64,000 nt of DNA from Ligilactobacillus hayakitensis DSM 18933 = JCM 14209 (GCF_000615845.1 NZ_BAML01000003.1:1-64000); one strand, 5' to 3'; shown: positions 18,649 through 32,018, numbered from the stretch's first letter. The notes: generated by a model from the letters alone, not told the origin. Numbers and translations: made by a program.

Positions 18649-20562
18649 TTACTTAACAGGAACTTCTTCCATAATGTAGGCTTCGATTTGATCACCAATC
18701 TTAATATCATTGTACTTTTCAATCATTAAACCACATTCATAACCTTGTTTAACTTCTTTAACATCATCTTTGAAACGTTTTAGTGAAGCAAGTTCGCCTT
18801 CATAAATAACAATTCCATCACGAATTACACGAACTCCGCTATCACGGCGAATGTAACCATCAATTACATATCCACCACCAATTGTACCAAGTTTTGATAC
18901 CTTATATGTTTCACGAATTTCAACTTGTCCTGTAATCTTTTCTTGATATTCAGGTTCAAGCATACCTTTCATGGCTGTTTCAATTTCGTCAATAGCTTTA
19001 TAAATAACTCTGTGTAAACGAATATCTACTTTATCTGTTTCAGCTTGTTGTTTTGCAAGTGGTGTAGGACGTACATTGAATCCGACAATAATAGCATTTG
19101 AAGCTTCAGCAAGGGTAACATCACTTTCATTAATAGCACCTACCGCTTGGTGAATAATATTAACACGAACACCTTCAACTTCAATTTTCTTAAAGCTTTG
19201 AGCAATAGCTTCAACAGATCCTTGTACATCAGCCTTAATAATTACTGCAACTTCTTTCATTTCCCCTTCTTTTAGGGTATCAAACAAGTTATCAAGGGTA
19301 ACGTGATTCTTTTGGCTACGTTCCTTAATTAAAGCACGTTCAGCACGTTTTTCACCCGCAGCACGAGCTGTTTTTTCATCTTCGAATGCTACAAAGCGAT
19401 CACCAGAATCAGGAACATCATTAAGTCCTGTAATTTCTACAGGAGTGGCTGGGGTTGCTTTTTTAATTTCGTGTCCACGCGCATCTGTCATTGTACGTAC
19501 TTTACCAAAGGTATTCCCTACAACAATAGGATCCCCAACATGAAGAGTTCCATGTTGTACAAGTAATGAAGCCACTGAACCTTTACCTTTATCTAAACGA
19601 GCTTCAATAACTGAACCTGCACCACGTTGGTCAGGGTTTGCTTTTAATTCAAGAATTTCAGCTTCTAATAAAATCATATCTAGTAATTCATCGAGATTTT
19701 TACCAAACTTAGCTGAAATTTCTACAAAGATTGTATCTCCACCCCAAGCTTCAGGAATCAATTCGTATTCTGTTAATTGTTCCATAACATGGTTAGGATT
19801 TGCACCCGGCTTATCAATCTTGTTTACCGCAACAATAATTGGCACCCCAGCAGCTTTTGCGTGGTTAATAGCTTCAATTGTTTGAGGCATAACCCCATCA
19901 TCTGCCGCAACAACTAAAACTGTAATATCAGTAATGTCAGCCCCTCGAGCACGCATGTTAGTAAAAGCGGCGTGACCTGGTGTATCTAAGAATGTAATAA
20001 TCTTTTCACCATGTCGTACTTGGTAAGCCCCAATATGTTGCGTAATTCCACCAGCTTCACCATCAGTAATATGTGAATTTCTTAATTTATCAAGTAATGT
20101 TGTTTTTCCGTGGTCAACGTGCCCCATGATAGTAACAACAGGTGGTCTTGAAACTAAGTTATCAGTATTCTTTTCTTCATCTTCAAAGAATTTATCGATA
20201 TCAGCAACGTCTACTTCAACCTTTTCTTCAGCATTAATTCCATAGTCAGCAGCTAATAGTTCAATTGTATCCTTGTCTAATGATTGGTTTTGGTTAACCA
20301 TTACTCCCATTAAGAATAACTTCTTAATGATTTCTGCTGGTTCTCTATGAATCTTTTTAGCAATATCAGCAACGTTCATTCCTTCTGTATAAACTAATAC
20401 TTCTGGAAGTGGCTTATTCTTACGTTGTGTAACTGGCTTTACAGTTTTGTTTGCCCCACGCTTATTATTTTTTTTGTTCTTATTAAACTTGCCATTCTTA
20501 TTGTTAAAACGGCCATTGTTATTCTTATTTCTTTGTCCAGATTTAAAATTATTTTCTTTCAT
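18649..20562 (-). CDS. infB: Translation initiation factor IF-2
   Basis: This 637-aa GTPase delivers initiator tRNA to the 30S subunit. The basic, Asn/Lys-rich N-terminal tail (about 1-50) is short. An IF2_N domain (about 55-110) is followed by the G domain with [15 protein letters not shown] and NKIDK, then domain II, domain III and the fMet-tRNA-binding C-terminal domain ([16 protein letters not shown] onward). The core is complete. The N-terminal extension is much reduced compared with the roughly 700-900 aa usual in lactobacilli. It belongs to the rimP-nusA-ylxR-ylxQ-infB-rbfA operon. Confidence 0.97.
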   Translation of the reverse strand: MKENNFKSGQRNKNNNGRFNNKNGKFNKNKKNNKRGANKTVKPVTQRKNKPLPEVLVYTEGMNVADIAKKIHREPAEIIKKLFLMGVMVNQNQSLDKDTIELLAADYGINAEEKVEVDVADIDKFFEDEEKNTDNLVSRPPVVTIMGHVDHGKTTLLDKLRNSHITDGEAGGITQHIGAYQVRHGEKIITFLDTPGHAAFTNMRARGADITDITVLVVAADDGVMPQTIEAINHAKAAGVPIIVAVNKIDKPGANPNHVMEQLTEYELIPEAWGGDTIFVEISAKFGKNLDELLDMILLEAEILELKANPDQRGAGSVIEARLDKGKGSVASLLVQHGTLHVGDPIVVGNTFGKVRTMTDARGHEIKKATPATPVEITGLNDVPDSGDRFVAFEDEKTARAAGEKRAERALIKERSQKNHVTLDNLFDTLKEGEMKEVAVIIKADVQGSVEAIAQSFKKIEVEGVRVNIIHQAVGAINESDVTLAEASNAIIVGFNVRPTPLAKQQAETDKVDIRLHRVIYKAIDEIETAMKGMLEPEYQEKITGQVEIRETYKVSKLGTIGGGYVIDGYIRRDSGVRVIRDGIVIYEGELASLKRFKDDVKEVKQGYECGLMIEKYNDIKIGDQIEAYIMEEVPVK

Positions 20563-20632
20563 ACTTTATCCCTGCACCTTTCTATAAACTATTTTAATTT
20601 TTATTTTTTGAGAGCTGGTGCTATACAGAGGT

Positions 20633-20941
20633 TTAGTCATCTAATAATTGTTTCATTTTTTTAGAAAATCCACGATCAGTAATCCCTATGATTGATCGCT
20701 TGGATCCAATAGCATCACTTAAATCTTGTTTACTAAATGTCGTATCAATATCAATTTGATAAAAATTACATTTATCTGTAAATTTTTTCAATGTACTTTT
20801 ACCACTATCATTAGCTATAAAAACAAGATTAACTTTATTATTTCTAATATTTTTTAAAACAATATCTTGCCCTGTCACTACTTTATTTGCCCTTTTGGCT
20901 AATCCAAGTAATGATAATACCTTATTATTTATCATTTCCAA
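20633..20941 (-). CDS. ylxQ: YlxQ, ribosomal protein L7Ae-like RNA-binding protein
   Basis: This 102-aa protein has the L7Ae/L30e fold signature: LLGLAKRANKVVTGQDIVLKNIRNN, VNLVFIANDSG and a late IIGITDRGFSKKM. The family binds kink-turn RNA; its exact cellular role in bacteria is not settled. It overlaps the end of ylxR by 17 bases and precedes infB, the canonical position. Confidence 0.9.
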   Translation of the reverse strand: MEMINNKVLSLLGLAKRANKVVTGQDIVLKNIRNNKVNLVFIANDSGKSTLKKFTDKCNFYQIDIDTTFSKQDLSDAIGSKRSIIGITDRGFSKKMKQLLDD

Positions 20942-21224
20942 ATAATTTTGCTCTTTCTACTTGATGATCTACATAAGCAATTAATTCATCATAAAATTCG
21001 TCTTGCACTTTCAAACCAAAAGCTTTATCAAAAGTACGATCTTTCTTTGCTTTTTCAGCTGTTTGAACTTCAAGACTAATATATGCTCCACGACCAGATT
21101 TTTTTCCAGTCGGATCAATGCTTACTTCGCCTTCTTTATTTTTTACAACTCTTACTAATTGTTTTTTAGGAATCATTTCACCTGAAACGATGTCTTTACG
21201 CATTGGAATCTTACGTTGTACCAT
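20925..21224 (-). CDS. ylxR: YlxR family RNA-binding protein (RnpM-type)
   Basis: This 99-aa protein has the DUF448 signature: an R-K-x-P-M-R start, a VRVVKNKEGEVSIDPTGKKSGRGAYIS core and a helical C-terminus. Relatives bind RNA and one is reported as an RNase P modulator. It follows nusA with a two-base gap, as in most Firmicutes. Confidence 0.92.
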   Translation of the reverse strand: MVQRKIPMRKDIVSGEMIPKKQLVRVVKNKEGEVSIDPTGKKSGRGAYISLEVQTAEKAKKDRTFDKAFGLKVQDEFYDELIAYVDHQVERAKLFGNDK

Positions 21225-21226
21225 AG

Positions 21227-22333
21227 TTATTCCTCCTCGTTTAATTCAAAAACATCTTCCAAATTTTCATCAGTTGATGCATTTTCATTAAATAAATCTT
21301 GAGCATCTGATTCTGACTTAATATCAATTTTGTATCCTGTTAATTTTGCAGCTAAACGAGCGTTTTGACCACGCTTACCAATTGCTAATGATAATTGGTC
21401 ATCTGGTACAACAACAGTACATGCACGATCGTTTTCTGGGTCAAATTGAACATCTAATACATGGGCTGGATTTAATGCATTAGCAATAAAATCTGCTGGA
21501 TTTTCTTGCCATTCAACAATATCCATGTTTTCACCTTTAAGTTCATTAACGATTGCTTGAACACGTTCACCACGAGGACCAACACATGTACCCACTGGAT
21601 CAACGCCATCTTCGTTAGAACGTACTGCAACTTTCGCGCGATCTCCGGCTTCACGTGCAATTGAAACAATTTCAACAGTTCCATCAAAAATTTCTGGAAT
21701 TTCTTGTTCAAATAAACGACGTAATAAATCGGGATGTGAACGACTAACAAATACTTGAGGACCCTTTGATGTATTTTCTACTTTGTAGATGTATACTTTT
21801 ACCTTATCATGAGAATTGTATTCTTCACCAGGAATTTGATCTTGACGAGATAATACAGCTTCTAATTTCCCTAAATTAACGTATACAAACTTAGCATCAC
21901 GACGTTCAACTTCACCAGTTACAATTTCTTGTTCATATTGTACATATTCATTATAAATAATTGCTCTTTCTTCTTCACGAACACGTTGCATAATTACTTG
22001 TTTTGCTGTTTGTGCAGCGATTCGTCCAAAGTTTTTTGGAGTAACTTCTTGACGAATAGAATCTCCAATTTCGTATGCTCGATTTAATTCAAGTGCTTCG
22101 TCAAGACTAATTTCTAATTGTGAATCAAACACATCACGGACAACTTCCTTAACTGCATAAACGTGAATATCACCTTTTTTTGAATCAAATTCAACTTCTA
22201 CGTTTTGTGCTTGACCATAGTTACGCTTGTATGCTGAAACCAAAGCTTGTTCTAATGCTTCAATTACGATTTCTTTTTTAACACCCTTTTCTTGTTCTAA
22301 AACATCGAGAGCTTTTGTTAATTCCTTACTCAT
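21227..22333 (-). CDS. nusA: Transcription termination/antitermination factor NusA
   Basis: This 368-aa RNA polymerase-associated factor has an N-terminal polymerase-binding domain (about 1-125), an S1 domain (about 130-200) and two KH domains (GTCVGPRGERVQAIVNEL and SLAIGKRGQNARLAAKL). A short acidic tail follows. It lacks the extra C-terminal repeats of proteobacterial NusA, as expected for Firmicutes. It lies between rimP and ylxR. Confidence 0.96.
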   Translation of the reverse strand: MSKELTKALDVLEQEKGVKKEIVIEALEQALVSAYKRNYGQAQNVEVEFDSKKGDIHVYAVKEVVRDVFDSQLEISLDEALELNRAYEIGDSIRQEVTPKNFGRIAAQTAKQVIMQRVREEERAIIYNEYVQYEQEIVTGEVERRDAKFVYVNLGKLEAVLSRQDQIPGEEYNSHDKVKVYIYKVENTSKGPQVFVSRSHPDLLRRLFEQEIPEIFDGTVEIVSIAREAGDRAKVAVRSNEDGVDPVGTCVGPRGERVQAIVNELKGENMDIVEWQENPADFIANALNPAHVLDVQFDPENDRACTVVVPDDQLSLAIGKRGQNARLAAKLTGYKIDIKSESDAQDLFNENASTDENLEDVFELNEEE

Positions 22334-22355
22334 TTATACTTATTCTCCTTGATTT

Positions 22356-22829
22356 TTAAAATTGGATAGCAAGTCGAGCACTCGCAATTTTACTACGATC
22401 TAATGTAATGCTCTTTGTTCTTGTTTTATCTTTGTATTCAATAGTTAAAGATTCTTTTGTTAAATCTGTCATTGTACCTTCAAAAATCTTGATTCCATCA
22501 ATTGCTTGATACAACTTAACATGAATATACTGATTTAACGCACGTTCATAATCTTTTTCCTTCTTTAATGGGCGTTCAGCTCCCGGAGAAGAGACTTCAA
22601 GATAGTATGCTTGTGGAATTGGATCCGGATCACAAGTATCAAGTTTTTCGCTAAGATAGTCACTTACAAGTGCACATTCTTCAATATTGATACCGCCTTC
22701 TTTATCAATATAAACTCTTAGATACCAACTTTTGCCTTCTTTGACAAATTCAATATCTACAAGTTCAAAATTTTTCTCTTCTATAATTGGATTTACAAGT
22801 TCTGTAACTGTTTGAACAACACTACTCAC
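22356..22829 (-). CDS. rimP: Ribosome maturation factor RimP
   Basis: This 157-aa protein is needed for 30S assembly. The signature [29 protein letters not shown] and the later [20 protein letters not shown] identify it. The start is GTG, preceded by GGAGG at proper distance. It is the first gene of the nusA-infB operon, beginning just after the polC terminator. Confidence 0.94.
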   Translation of the reverse strand: MSSVVQTVTELVNPIIEEKNFELVDIEFVKEGKSWYLRVYIDKEGGINIEECALVSDYLSEKLDTCDPDPIPQAYYLEVSSPGAERPLKKEKDYERALNQYIHVKLYQAIDGIKIFEGTMTDLTKESLTIEYKDKTRTKSITLDRSKIASARLAIQF

Positions 22830-22880
22830 GTATGAACCTCCTCAAATATCTTAAAACAAAGAATCTATGTCTTTTTCAAC

Positions 22881-22908
22881 AAAAAGAGTGAGCATTGCTG
22901 CTCACTCC
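22881..22908 (-). terminator. Terminator after polC
   Basis: GAGTGAGCA-loop-TGCTCACTC is followed on the minus strand by TTTTTGTTG; it separates polC from rimP. Confidence 0.85.
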
Positions 22909-22952
22909 TAAATTAATCCTTTAGTGTTAAACTTATAATATCACAAATATTA

Positions 22953-25900
22953 TTAAATATCAAATAAGCTTAGTTGATTTTCATCTGGTAGATTATCCAA
23001 CACATGATTATTTGTCATAAATTCAATTAACGATTGAGAAACTTTTCCTCGCTTGCTTAAGTCTTCTTTTGAAATAAACTCTTGTTCTTCTCTTGCTGCA
23101 ACAATTTGTTTAGCAACATTTAATCCTAAACCTGGAATAGCTGAGAATGGAGCTAATAAAGATTTTCCATCTTCTTGAATAATCCAATTTTCTGCATCTG
23201 ACTTTTCAATATCTACCATTTTGAAATCAAACCCACGTTCTAACATTTCATTTGCTATTTCTAACACCGTTAACAAGTTCTTTTCTTTAGTTGATGCTTC
23301 ATTTCCTTTACCATTAATTTCTGCCATCGCATTTTTAACTGATTCTTTCCCGTGAGCCATTGCTACTAAATCAAAATCATCTGCACGAACAGAAAAATAT
23401 GCAGCATAGTATACAAGTGGATAATACACTTTAAAGTATGCAATTCGTAATGCCATTAAAACATATGCCGATGCATGGGCCTTAGGGAACATGTATTTGA
23501 TTTTCAAACATGCGCCAATATACCACTCAGGGACATTTGAATCTCGCATTTCTTTTTGCCATTCATCAGGAATACCACGTCCTTTACGTACGTGTTCCAT
23601 GATTTTGAATGCAATATCTGATTCAACTCCCATGTGAATTAAATCCATCATAATATCATCACGACATCCAATAACTTCAGGCATCGTAACAGTTCCATTT
23701 TTAATTAATTCCTCAGCATTACCTAACCAAACGTCAGTCCCATGAGATAGTCCAGAAATTTTGACAAGTTCAGCAAAAGTTTTTGGATGTGTTTGTTCTA
23801 ACATTCCACGAACAAATTTTGTTCCAAATTCAGGGACTCCCATTGTTCCAATTTTTGATTGTAATTGTTCTTCAGATACACCTAAAATATCAGTTCCAGA
23901 AAATAATTTCATTACCCCTGGATCATCTGTTGGTATAGTTTTTGGATCGATTCCTGATAAATCTTGTAACATTCGAATCATCGTTGGATCATCATGACCA
24001 AGGATATCCAATTTCAAAATATTATCGTGAATTGAATGGAAATCAAAGTGGGTGGTTTTCCAAGCAGCACTTAAATCATCAGCTGGATATTGAATCGGTG
24101 TAAAATCATAGATATCCATATAATCTGGAACTACCAAAATACCGGCTGGGTGTTGTCCAGTTGTTCTTTTAACCCCTGTTGCACCCTTAGCTAAGCGATC
24201 AATTTCCGCAGCACGTAAATTTTGTTCGGTATCTCTTTCGTATGCTTTAACATAGCCATATGCCGTTTTATCAGCCACTGTACCTATTGTTCCCGCTCTA
24301 AAAACATTTTTTTCTCCAAATAATACCTTCGTATAATTATGGGCAATTGGCTGATAATCTCCTGAGAAATTCAAATCAATATCTGGGACCTTATTTCCTT
24401 TAAAACCTAAGAAAGTTTCAAACGGAATTTCTTGTCCATCTTTAATCAATACAGTACCACAATTTGGACAATTCTTATCAGGCAAATCATAACCAGAACC
24501 AAACTCCCCATTTTCATAAAAATGAGACCATTTACATTGAGGACACCGATAATGAGGTGGTAATGGATTTACTTCGGTGATTCCTGTCAAAGTTGCAACT
24601 AAACTGGAACCAACTGATCCACGAGACCCAACTAAATATCCGTCTTTGTTAGATTTATAAACCAGTTTTTGGGAAATTAAATAAATAACAGAAAATCCAT
24701 TTCCAATTACCGACTTTAATTCTTTATCTAAACGAGCTTGTACAATTTCAGGTAAATCTTCACCATACCAGTCATGAGCCGTGTTCATAGTTAAATTTTG
24801 AATATCGTCTTCTGCACCTTCCATATGCGGTGTATACAACTTATCTTTCACAGGACTAATTTCATCAATTTTATCAGCAATCATATTAGGATTTTGGACA
24901 ACAATTTCCTTTGCCACATCTTCGCCAAGAAATTCAAACTCATCCATGACTTCATTTGTTGTTCTGAAATATGCCTCTGGTAAGCGTTTCAAACGATTTA
25001 ATGGATTAGCCCCCCTTGAGAATGAATTAATATTTTCCGATAAATTGCATCTTCTTTGTTCATAAAATGAACATCTCCAGAAGCAACTAATGGCTTATTA
25101 ATTTCATGTGAAAGCTTTACCATATTCGAAATTATTTCTTCCAAATTATCATTATCTTTTATCAATTCTTGATCAATAAGTGGTTGATATAAACTCTTTG
25201 GTTGTACCTCTAAAAAGTCGTAATATTCAGCTTTTTGCTTTGCAATTGTATATCCTTTTTGCATCATTGCTATGAAAACTTCCCCGTTCGCACACGCCGA
25301 GCCTACTAATAGACCTTCACGATACTTATCTAATAATGAACGTGTAATTCGTGGCACACGATAAAAATATTTAACCATTGATTGTGATGCTAATTTAAAT
25401 AGATTTTTCAATCCCTCTTGGGTCTGAGCTAAAATTGTTACATGAGAAGGATGTTCATGTTTATAAGCATCATTTTCACCAACATGCTTGTTAAAATCAT
25501 CATGAAACTCAATTCCAGCTTCTGCAGCATCATTTAGCATTGCATAATATATCAAACCTGTAGCCTCAGCATCATAAATAGCGCGGTGATGATGTTCCAA
25601 ATTAACTCCTAGTTTTTTAGCTAGTGTGTTTAATCTAAAACCTTTCATCTCAGGATATAAAAAACGTGCTAAAGGTAACGTATCTACCCAAGGTTGCTTA
25701 ATTGTTGGTAAGTTATGTCTTTCATAACCTGTATTCATAAAATCAACATCAAAAGTCGCATTATGCCCAACAATAATTGCCCCTTCACAAAACTCTTGGA
25801 ATAATTTGAAGACTTCTTCTTCAGATTTAGACCCTCGAACCATATCATCCGTAATACTTGTTAAGTTTATTGTTGTTTGTGATAATGGATGCCCTGGATC

Positions 25901-27280
25901 AATGAATTCGTCAAATGTGTCAACCACATTTCCTTTTTCCATTTTAACAGCCGCTAACTCGATAACTTTATCGTATTGTGCTGATAAACCTGTTGTTTCC
26001 GTATCAAAAATTACATAAGTGGCATCTTTTAAATTTTCATGAGCATCATTATAAGCGATTGGAGTCCCATCATCAACAAGATTCGCTTCCACACCATATA
26101 AAATTTTAATACCATTCTTTTTTCCAGCACTATGTGCCTCAGGAAAAGCCTGCAACGTCCCATGATCAGTAATGGCAATTGCTTTATGTCCCCATTTAGC
26201 AGCTTGAGCAACATAATCTGAGATACTATTTGTAGCATCCATCATACTCATATTTGAATGAACGTGAAGTTCTACCCGTTTTTCATTTTCTGGAGCTGTA
26301 TCTTCACGTGATTCATGACTAACTTCATTAATGTCATAAGCATTAATTGCTAAATCACGCATATAATTATCTTCTTGAACATTACCCCTAACTTTAATCC
26401 ACATTCCATTTTTCAATGAATCAAATAATGCTTCGTCTTCTTCATTACGTGAGAATTTTTTAACTACAAATGATGAAGTGTAATCTGTAATCTCTAAAAT
26501 TAATAATTTTCTTCCTGAGCGTAATTCCCGAAGCTCTTTGCTAAAAACGTAACCTTCTACTGCCACTAATTTTTCTTCTTCTGTAATGTTAATCATTTGC
26601 GTTATCGCTTGATCTTCAGAAATTTTCTTTCCAATTTGGACAAATCCTTCGTCATTTACAGAAGCAGCAGTTTTCTTTTTTTGTTCATTTTGTTTTTGAA
26701 TTGCTTCAATTGCTTTTTTTGCTAGCTCAGCATCATCTAATTCTTTACGTTTTTTGATAGATTCAATCATTTCTTGAGATTTTGATTCATCTATCAATGT
26801 TTGAATAGAAAATTTGGGGAACCCTACTTCGCGATAAGTTCTTTCAATCGGGCCGAGCGCTTGTGTTGTCAAAAAGTTTTTCAACACTTCATTTTCGGCT
26901 AGCAAATTAACTCTACCATCTTCGAAATATGGTTCTTTTCCTACTGATATACTTTGTATTAATGGAGATTGAATTCCACTATTCATTACAACCCATGACC
27001 AATATTCGCTCAGATTCTTATTTGTCAAAACTGGACTGGTAGTACTAATAAATAATTTAACTTTTACAATGTGTTTAAAAGCCACTGTTAATTGAGAGTA
27101 AAATTTGAAAAATTCTTTAAACGGTAGAATGTCTTGTACTTGAATATGAAAATCCCATACACGACTTTCAACGTGAACATCTACTTTTTCAATTGTTGCA
27201 TTTTGAAAATAATTATATTCTTCAGGTTGCCAATTTATTTGTTGCTTTAATTTCTCAAATAATTCCGCTTTATCTGCCAC
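22953..27280 (-). pseudogene. polC: DNA polymerase III PolC (alpha subunit, Gram-positive type), interrupted by a one-base frameshift
   Basis: PolC is the replicative polymerase of low-GC Gram-positives. In order: N-terminal domains (about 1-220), an OB fold, a PHP domain ([17 protein letters not shown]), a DEDDh proofreading exonuclease ([10 protein letters not shown]), the rest of PHP, a zinc-binding CPQC...CPNC pair, the polymerase palm and fingers, and a C-terminal domain. The frame stops at residue 760, just after HSQGG, where six Gs (25010-25015) stand where seven are needed. The remainder ([14 protein letters not shown] onward) is intact in the next frame. Restoring one base gives 1442 aa, the standard length. 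The start is GTG after GGAGGAAAATTT. A sequencing error in the homopolymer is likely. Confidence 0.93.
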
Positions 27281-27303
27281 AAATTTTCCTCCTCAAAATA
27301 AAA

Positions 27304-27340
27304 TAACTGAGATATATGATATACCTCAGTTACATTTTTT
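27304..27340 (-). terminator. Hairpin between proS and polC
   Basis: TAACTGAG...CTCAGTTA with an AT-rich inner extension, followed by a T-rich stretch on the minus strand. A probable terminator of the pyrH-to-proS transcript. Confidence 0.65.
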
Positions 27341-27349
27341 TCAATTAAA

Positions 27350-29083
<1,734 letters not shown>

Positions 29084-30361
29084 CTAATGTAAAAAATAAC
29101 GTTGAATATCATTCCACGTTACTAAAATCATCAATAATAATAAAAATCCTACACCGATTAACGTAATCCAATTTTCTTTCTCTGAATCAAGAGGCTTTTT
29201 ACGAATTCCCTCAATAATATTAAGAAGAATCTTTCCTCCATCTAACGCAGGAATTGGAAGTAAATTAACAATCCCTAAGTTAATCGATAAGGCCGCTAAT
29301 AAACCGATAACCTGAGTAGCACCATATGATGCAGCTTCACTGGTCATCGAATACATCGCAACAGGGCCACCCAAATCATTCAAGCTAAACCCGTTAGTAA
29401 ACATTCCAGCAATTGCCGAAATAATAGCGACACTTAATGCAATTGTTTGTGTGAATCCATAAATTAACATCTTGCCTAGATGCTTATCGTATTTTGGCTG
29501 CATTTGAATCCCAATTACTCCAGTTTTTTCTCTATTTTGTTTATGAGTTGCTGGAACAAGATTTTTAGTGAATATTTTATTATCTCGTTTGATTTTTACG
29601 GTAATTTTTTTACCTGGGTACTTACTAATCTGTTCTGATAAATCTTCCCACGTCTTAGTCTTATAGTTATTAATTGCTATTATTTTATCATTACTTTGAA
29701 TTCCAGCTTTTTGTGCAACGGAATTTGGCATAACCTTTCCAATTTGATTATTTGAAACTGGAGCCCCACCTTGTACAAAAGCTAAAATAATAAATGTAAC
29801 TACCGCCAAAATAAAATTATTCATAGGACCTGCAAAATTAATCATTAATCGATTAAGTAGTTTTGCAGATTGAAATTGAACATCAATTGGCGCAATTTGT
29901 ACTTCAGTTCCATCTTCTTCAATAATCATAGCATCATGTGAGACATTGTATCTTTTTATTAGATTTTCGTCTCCATTTTCTAAGCCTTCAATCCAAAGCT
30001 CCCTTTCTAAATCCCAATCTGAAACTTGCACTGGAATTCCGGTTACTAGTCCTTTTTTTGAGCTAGTATTAATTTTGATTACTTTTCCATTCTTATCTAG
30101 AACTAAATTAATAATCATACCTTTACGAAAAGTATCATCATCTTCTTCAAGTCCTGCCATCCGTACATAACCGCCGATTGGCAATAAACGTATTGTATAT
30201 GTTGTTCCGTTTTTATGGGTCCAAAAAATTTTTGGCCCCATTCCAATAGAAAATTCACGTACTAAAACGTTAGCTCTTTTAGCAAAAAAATAATGCCCAA
30301 ATTCATGAACAAACACTATAGTTCCAAATACAATTATAAATGCAATTATAGTTTTAATCAT
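29084..30361 (-). CDS. rseP: Intramembrane site-2 protease RseP/RasP-type
   Basis: This 425-aa zinc metalloprotease of the membrane cleaves anti-sigma factors and signal-peptide remnants in relatives. The catalytic HEFGH (about residues 20-24) lies in the first membrane segment. A PDZ domain (about 205-275, GKVMPNSVAQKAGIQ) follows. The second metal ligand motif is PALDGGK near residue 375, and further TM segments are present. It sits between cdsA and proS, the standard order. Confidence 0.95.
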   Translation of the reverse strand: MIKTIIAFIIVFGTIVFVHEFGHYFFAKRANVLVREFSIGMGPKIFWTHKNGTTYTIRLLPIGGYVRMAGLEEDDDTFRKGMIINLVLDKNGKVIKINTSSKKGLVTGIPVQVSDWDLERELWIEGLENGDENLIKRYNVSHDAMIIEEDGTEVQIAPIDVQFQSAKLLNRLMINFAGPMNNFILAVVTFIILAFVQGGAPVSNNQIGKVMPNSVAQKAGIQSNDKIIAINNYKTKTWEDLSEQISKYPGKKITVKIKRDNKIFTKNLVPATHKQNREKTGVIGIQMQPKYDKHLGKMLIYGFTQTIALSVAIISAIAGMFTNGFSLNDLGGPVAMYSMTSEAASYGATQVIGLLAALSINLGIVNLLPIPALDGGKILLNIIEGIRKKPLDSEKENWITLIGVGFLLLLMILVTWNDIQRYFLH

Positions 30362-30375
30362 TTGTCATCACCCTT

Positions 30376-31152
30376 TTAAATTAAACCCGCAAAATGCATC
30401 AATGGTAAGACTAATAAAATTGAATCAAATCGGTCTAAAATACCACCGTGACCTGGTAAAATTTTACCTGAATCTTTAACTTCGTAGTAACGTTTAAATG
30501 CCGATTCAATTAAATCACCAAATTGTGCTCCAATTGAAAATAATAGTGTTAATCCTAACATTTCAATCATAGAATAGTTGAATAATGTTTGATTATAAAA
30601 TACGTAAATTCCTACAATTACAACAGCACTAAGAGTTCCTCCAATTGAACCCTCCCATGTTTTATTAGGGCTTACATTAGGCGCTAATTTATGTTTACCA
30701 AATTTTCGACCAAACAAATATGCCCCACTATCTGTAATCCAAGTAATTAAGAATGCATATAGAATCATCATAAATCCTACATGTCTTGCTTCCATCATAT
30801 AATGAAAACCTAACCCAGCGTAGATAGATCCTAAAATTAATGCACCTGCATCATCAAAATTAAACCGATTTTTACTAAATACTGTAAAAGCTAACAAAAC
30901 AAGTACAAAGAAATAAAATCCATTATAAAAGATTCCATTAAACCAGGCACTTGGGATTAATAAACACGCAATAGCCAAATAACTTACAATTGCTTCAGGA
31001 GCTACTAAATAAATTTTCTTCATTGATAATAACTCTGTCATCGCAACTAGTCCCATTGCCATAACTAAAAGATTAAAAGGTGTACCACCCAAATACAATA
31101 AAGGTACAAAAATTAGTAATGCAATTATCGCTGTAATTACACGTTGCTTCAT
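30376..31152 (-). CDS. cdsA: Phosphatidate cytidylyltransferase
   Basis: This 258-aa polytopic membrane enzyme makes CDP-diacylglycerol, the precursor of phosphatidylglycerol and hence cardiolipin. The family signature near the C-terminus (GHGGILDRFDSILLVLP) and SPNKTWEGSIGG mid-protein are present. About seven hydrophobic segments are visible. Its start overlaps the end of uppS by four bases. Confidence 0.95.
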   Translation of the reverse strand: MKQRVITAIIALLIFVPLLYLGGTPFNLLVMAMGLVAMTELLSMKKIYLVAPEAIVSYLAIACLLIPSAWFNGIFYNGFYFFVLVLLAFTVFSKNRFNFDDAGALILGSIYAGLGFHYMMEARHVGFMMILYAFLITWITDSGAYLFGRKFGKHKLAPNVSPNKTWEGSIGGTLSAVVIVGIYVFYNQTLFNYSMIEMLGLTLLFSIGAQFGDLIESAFKRYYEVKDSGKILPGHGGILDRFDSILLVLPLMHFAGLI

Positions 31153-31931
31153 TCTTCTTCCTCCTTCAAACCACCAAATCGGCGATTACGACTTTGAAAA
31201 GCAAAGATATCATTTACCAGATTTTCTTCACTATAATCAGGCCAAAGAGTATCAGTAAAAACTAATTCACTGTATGCAATTTGCCATAAAAGAAAATTTG
31301 AAATTCTTTCTTCTCCACTCGTACGAATTACTAATTCAGGATCATTATATGGGGTTAATGTTTGTGTCATCATTGCTTCATTGATAATTTTTTCATTAAT
31401 ATCTTCTACGTCGATAATTCCATTTTTTACAGATTCAGCAATCTTAGAAACTGCAGTAACTATCTCCGCACGACCACCGTAATTCAAAGCAAAATTTAAT
31501 ACCATCCCTGTACAATTAGCGGTTTGAGAAACTGCATCATTGACAGCTTCTCGTGTTTTTTCAGGTAATTGATCGATATATCCCATTACATTAATACGAA
31601 TATTATTTTCAATTAATTCTGGAACAAATTTATCAAAAAATTTAATTGGTAAATCCATTAAAAATGATACTTCTTTTTCTGGTCGTTTCCAATTTTCAGT
31701 TGAAAAAGCATACAAAGTTAGAACTTTAACACCCATTTTACTTGCGGCTTTAGTAATTTGTTTAACGTTTTCCATTCCTTGTTTATGGCCAGCGACTCGT
31801 GGTAAGTGTCTTTTTTGCGCCCATCTACCATTTCCGTCCATTATTATTGCAATATGCTTTGGAATTTTATTTTCGTCTAAATTAATTTCTCGTTGTCCGG
31901 CTTCAGAATTCTTTATAAAAAATTTAAACAT
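31149..31931 (-). CDS. uppS: Isoprenyl transferase (undecaprenyl diphosphate synthase)
   Basis: This 260-aa cis-prenyltransferase makes the C55 lipid carrier for cell-wall synthesis. The catalytic region IAIIMDGNGRWAQKR lies near residue 32, and the SGEERISNFLLWQ and FTDTLWPDY motifs follow. It lies between frr and cdsA; the substrate farnesyl diphosphate would come from the ispA product encoded about 23 kb away. Confidence 0.96.
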   Translation of the reverse strand: MFKFFIKNSEAGQREINLDENKIPKHIAIIMDGNGRWAQKRHLPRVAGHKQGMENVKQITKAASKMGVKVLTLYAFSTENWKRPEKEVSFLMDLPIKFFDKFVPELIENNIRINVMGYIDQLPEKTREAVNDAVSQTANCTGMVLNFALNYGGRAEIVTAVSKIAESVKNGIIDVEDINEKIINEAMMTQTLTPYNDPELVIRTSGEERISNFLLWQIAYSELVFTDTLWPDYSEENLVNDIFAFQSRNRRFGGLKEEEE

Positions 31932-31960
31932 CTTAACACCTCAAAATAACTATATAATTT

Positions 31961-31994
31961 AAATAGGGTAAAGTTTACAAGCTTTACCCTATTC
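31961..31994 (-). terminator. Hairpin after frr
   Basis: AATAGGGTAAAG...CTTTACCCTATT, a 12-bp stem with an eight-base loop, lies between frr and uppS and is followed by a weak T-tract. A partial terminator is likely. Confidence 0.65.
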
Positions 31995-32018
31995 ATTGAA
32001 TATTCAATTAAATCGGAT

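Noticed and set aside
25005-25020. polC as two separate subunit genes
   Set aside because: The break falls inside a conserved stretch and one base restores full continuity; no ribosome site precedes the second half.
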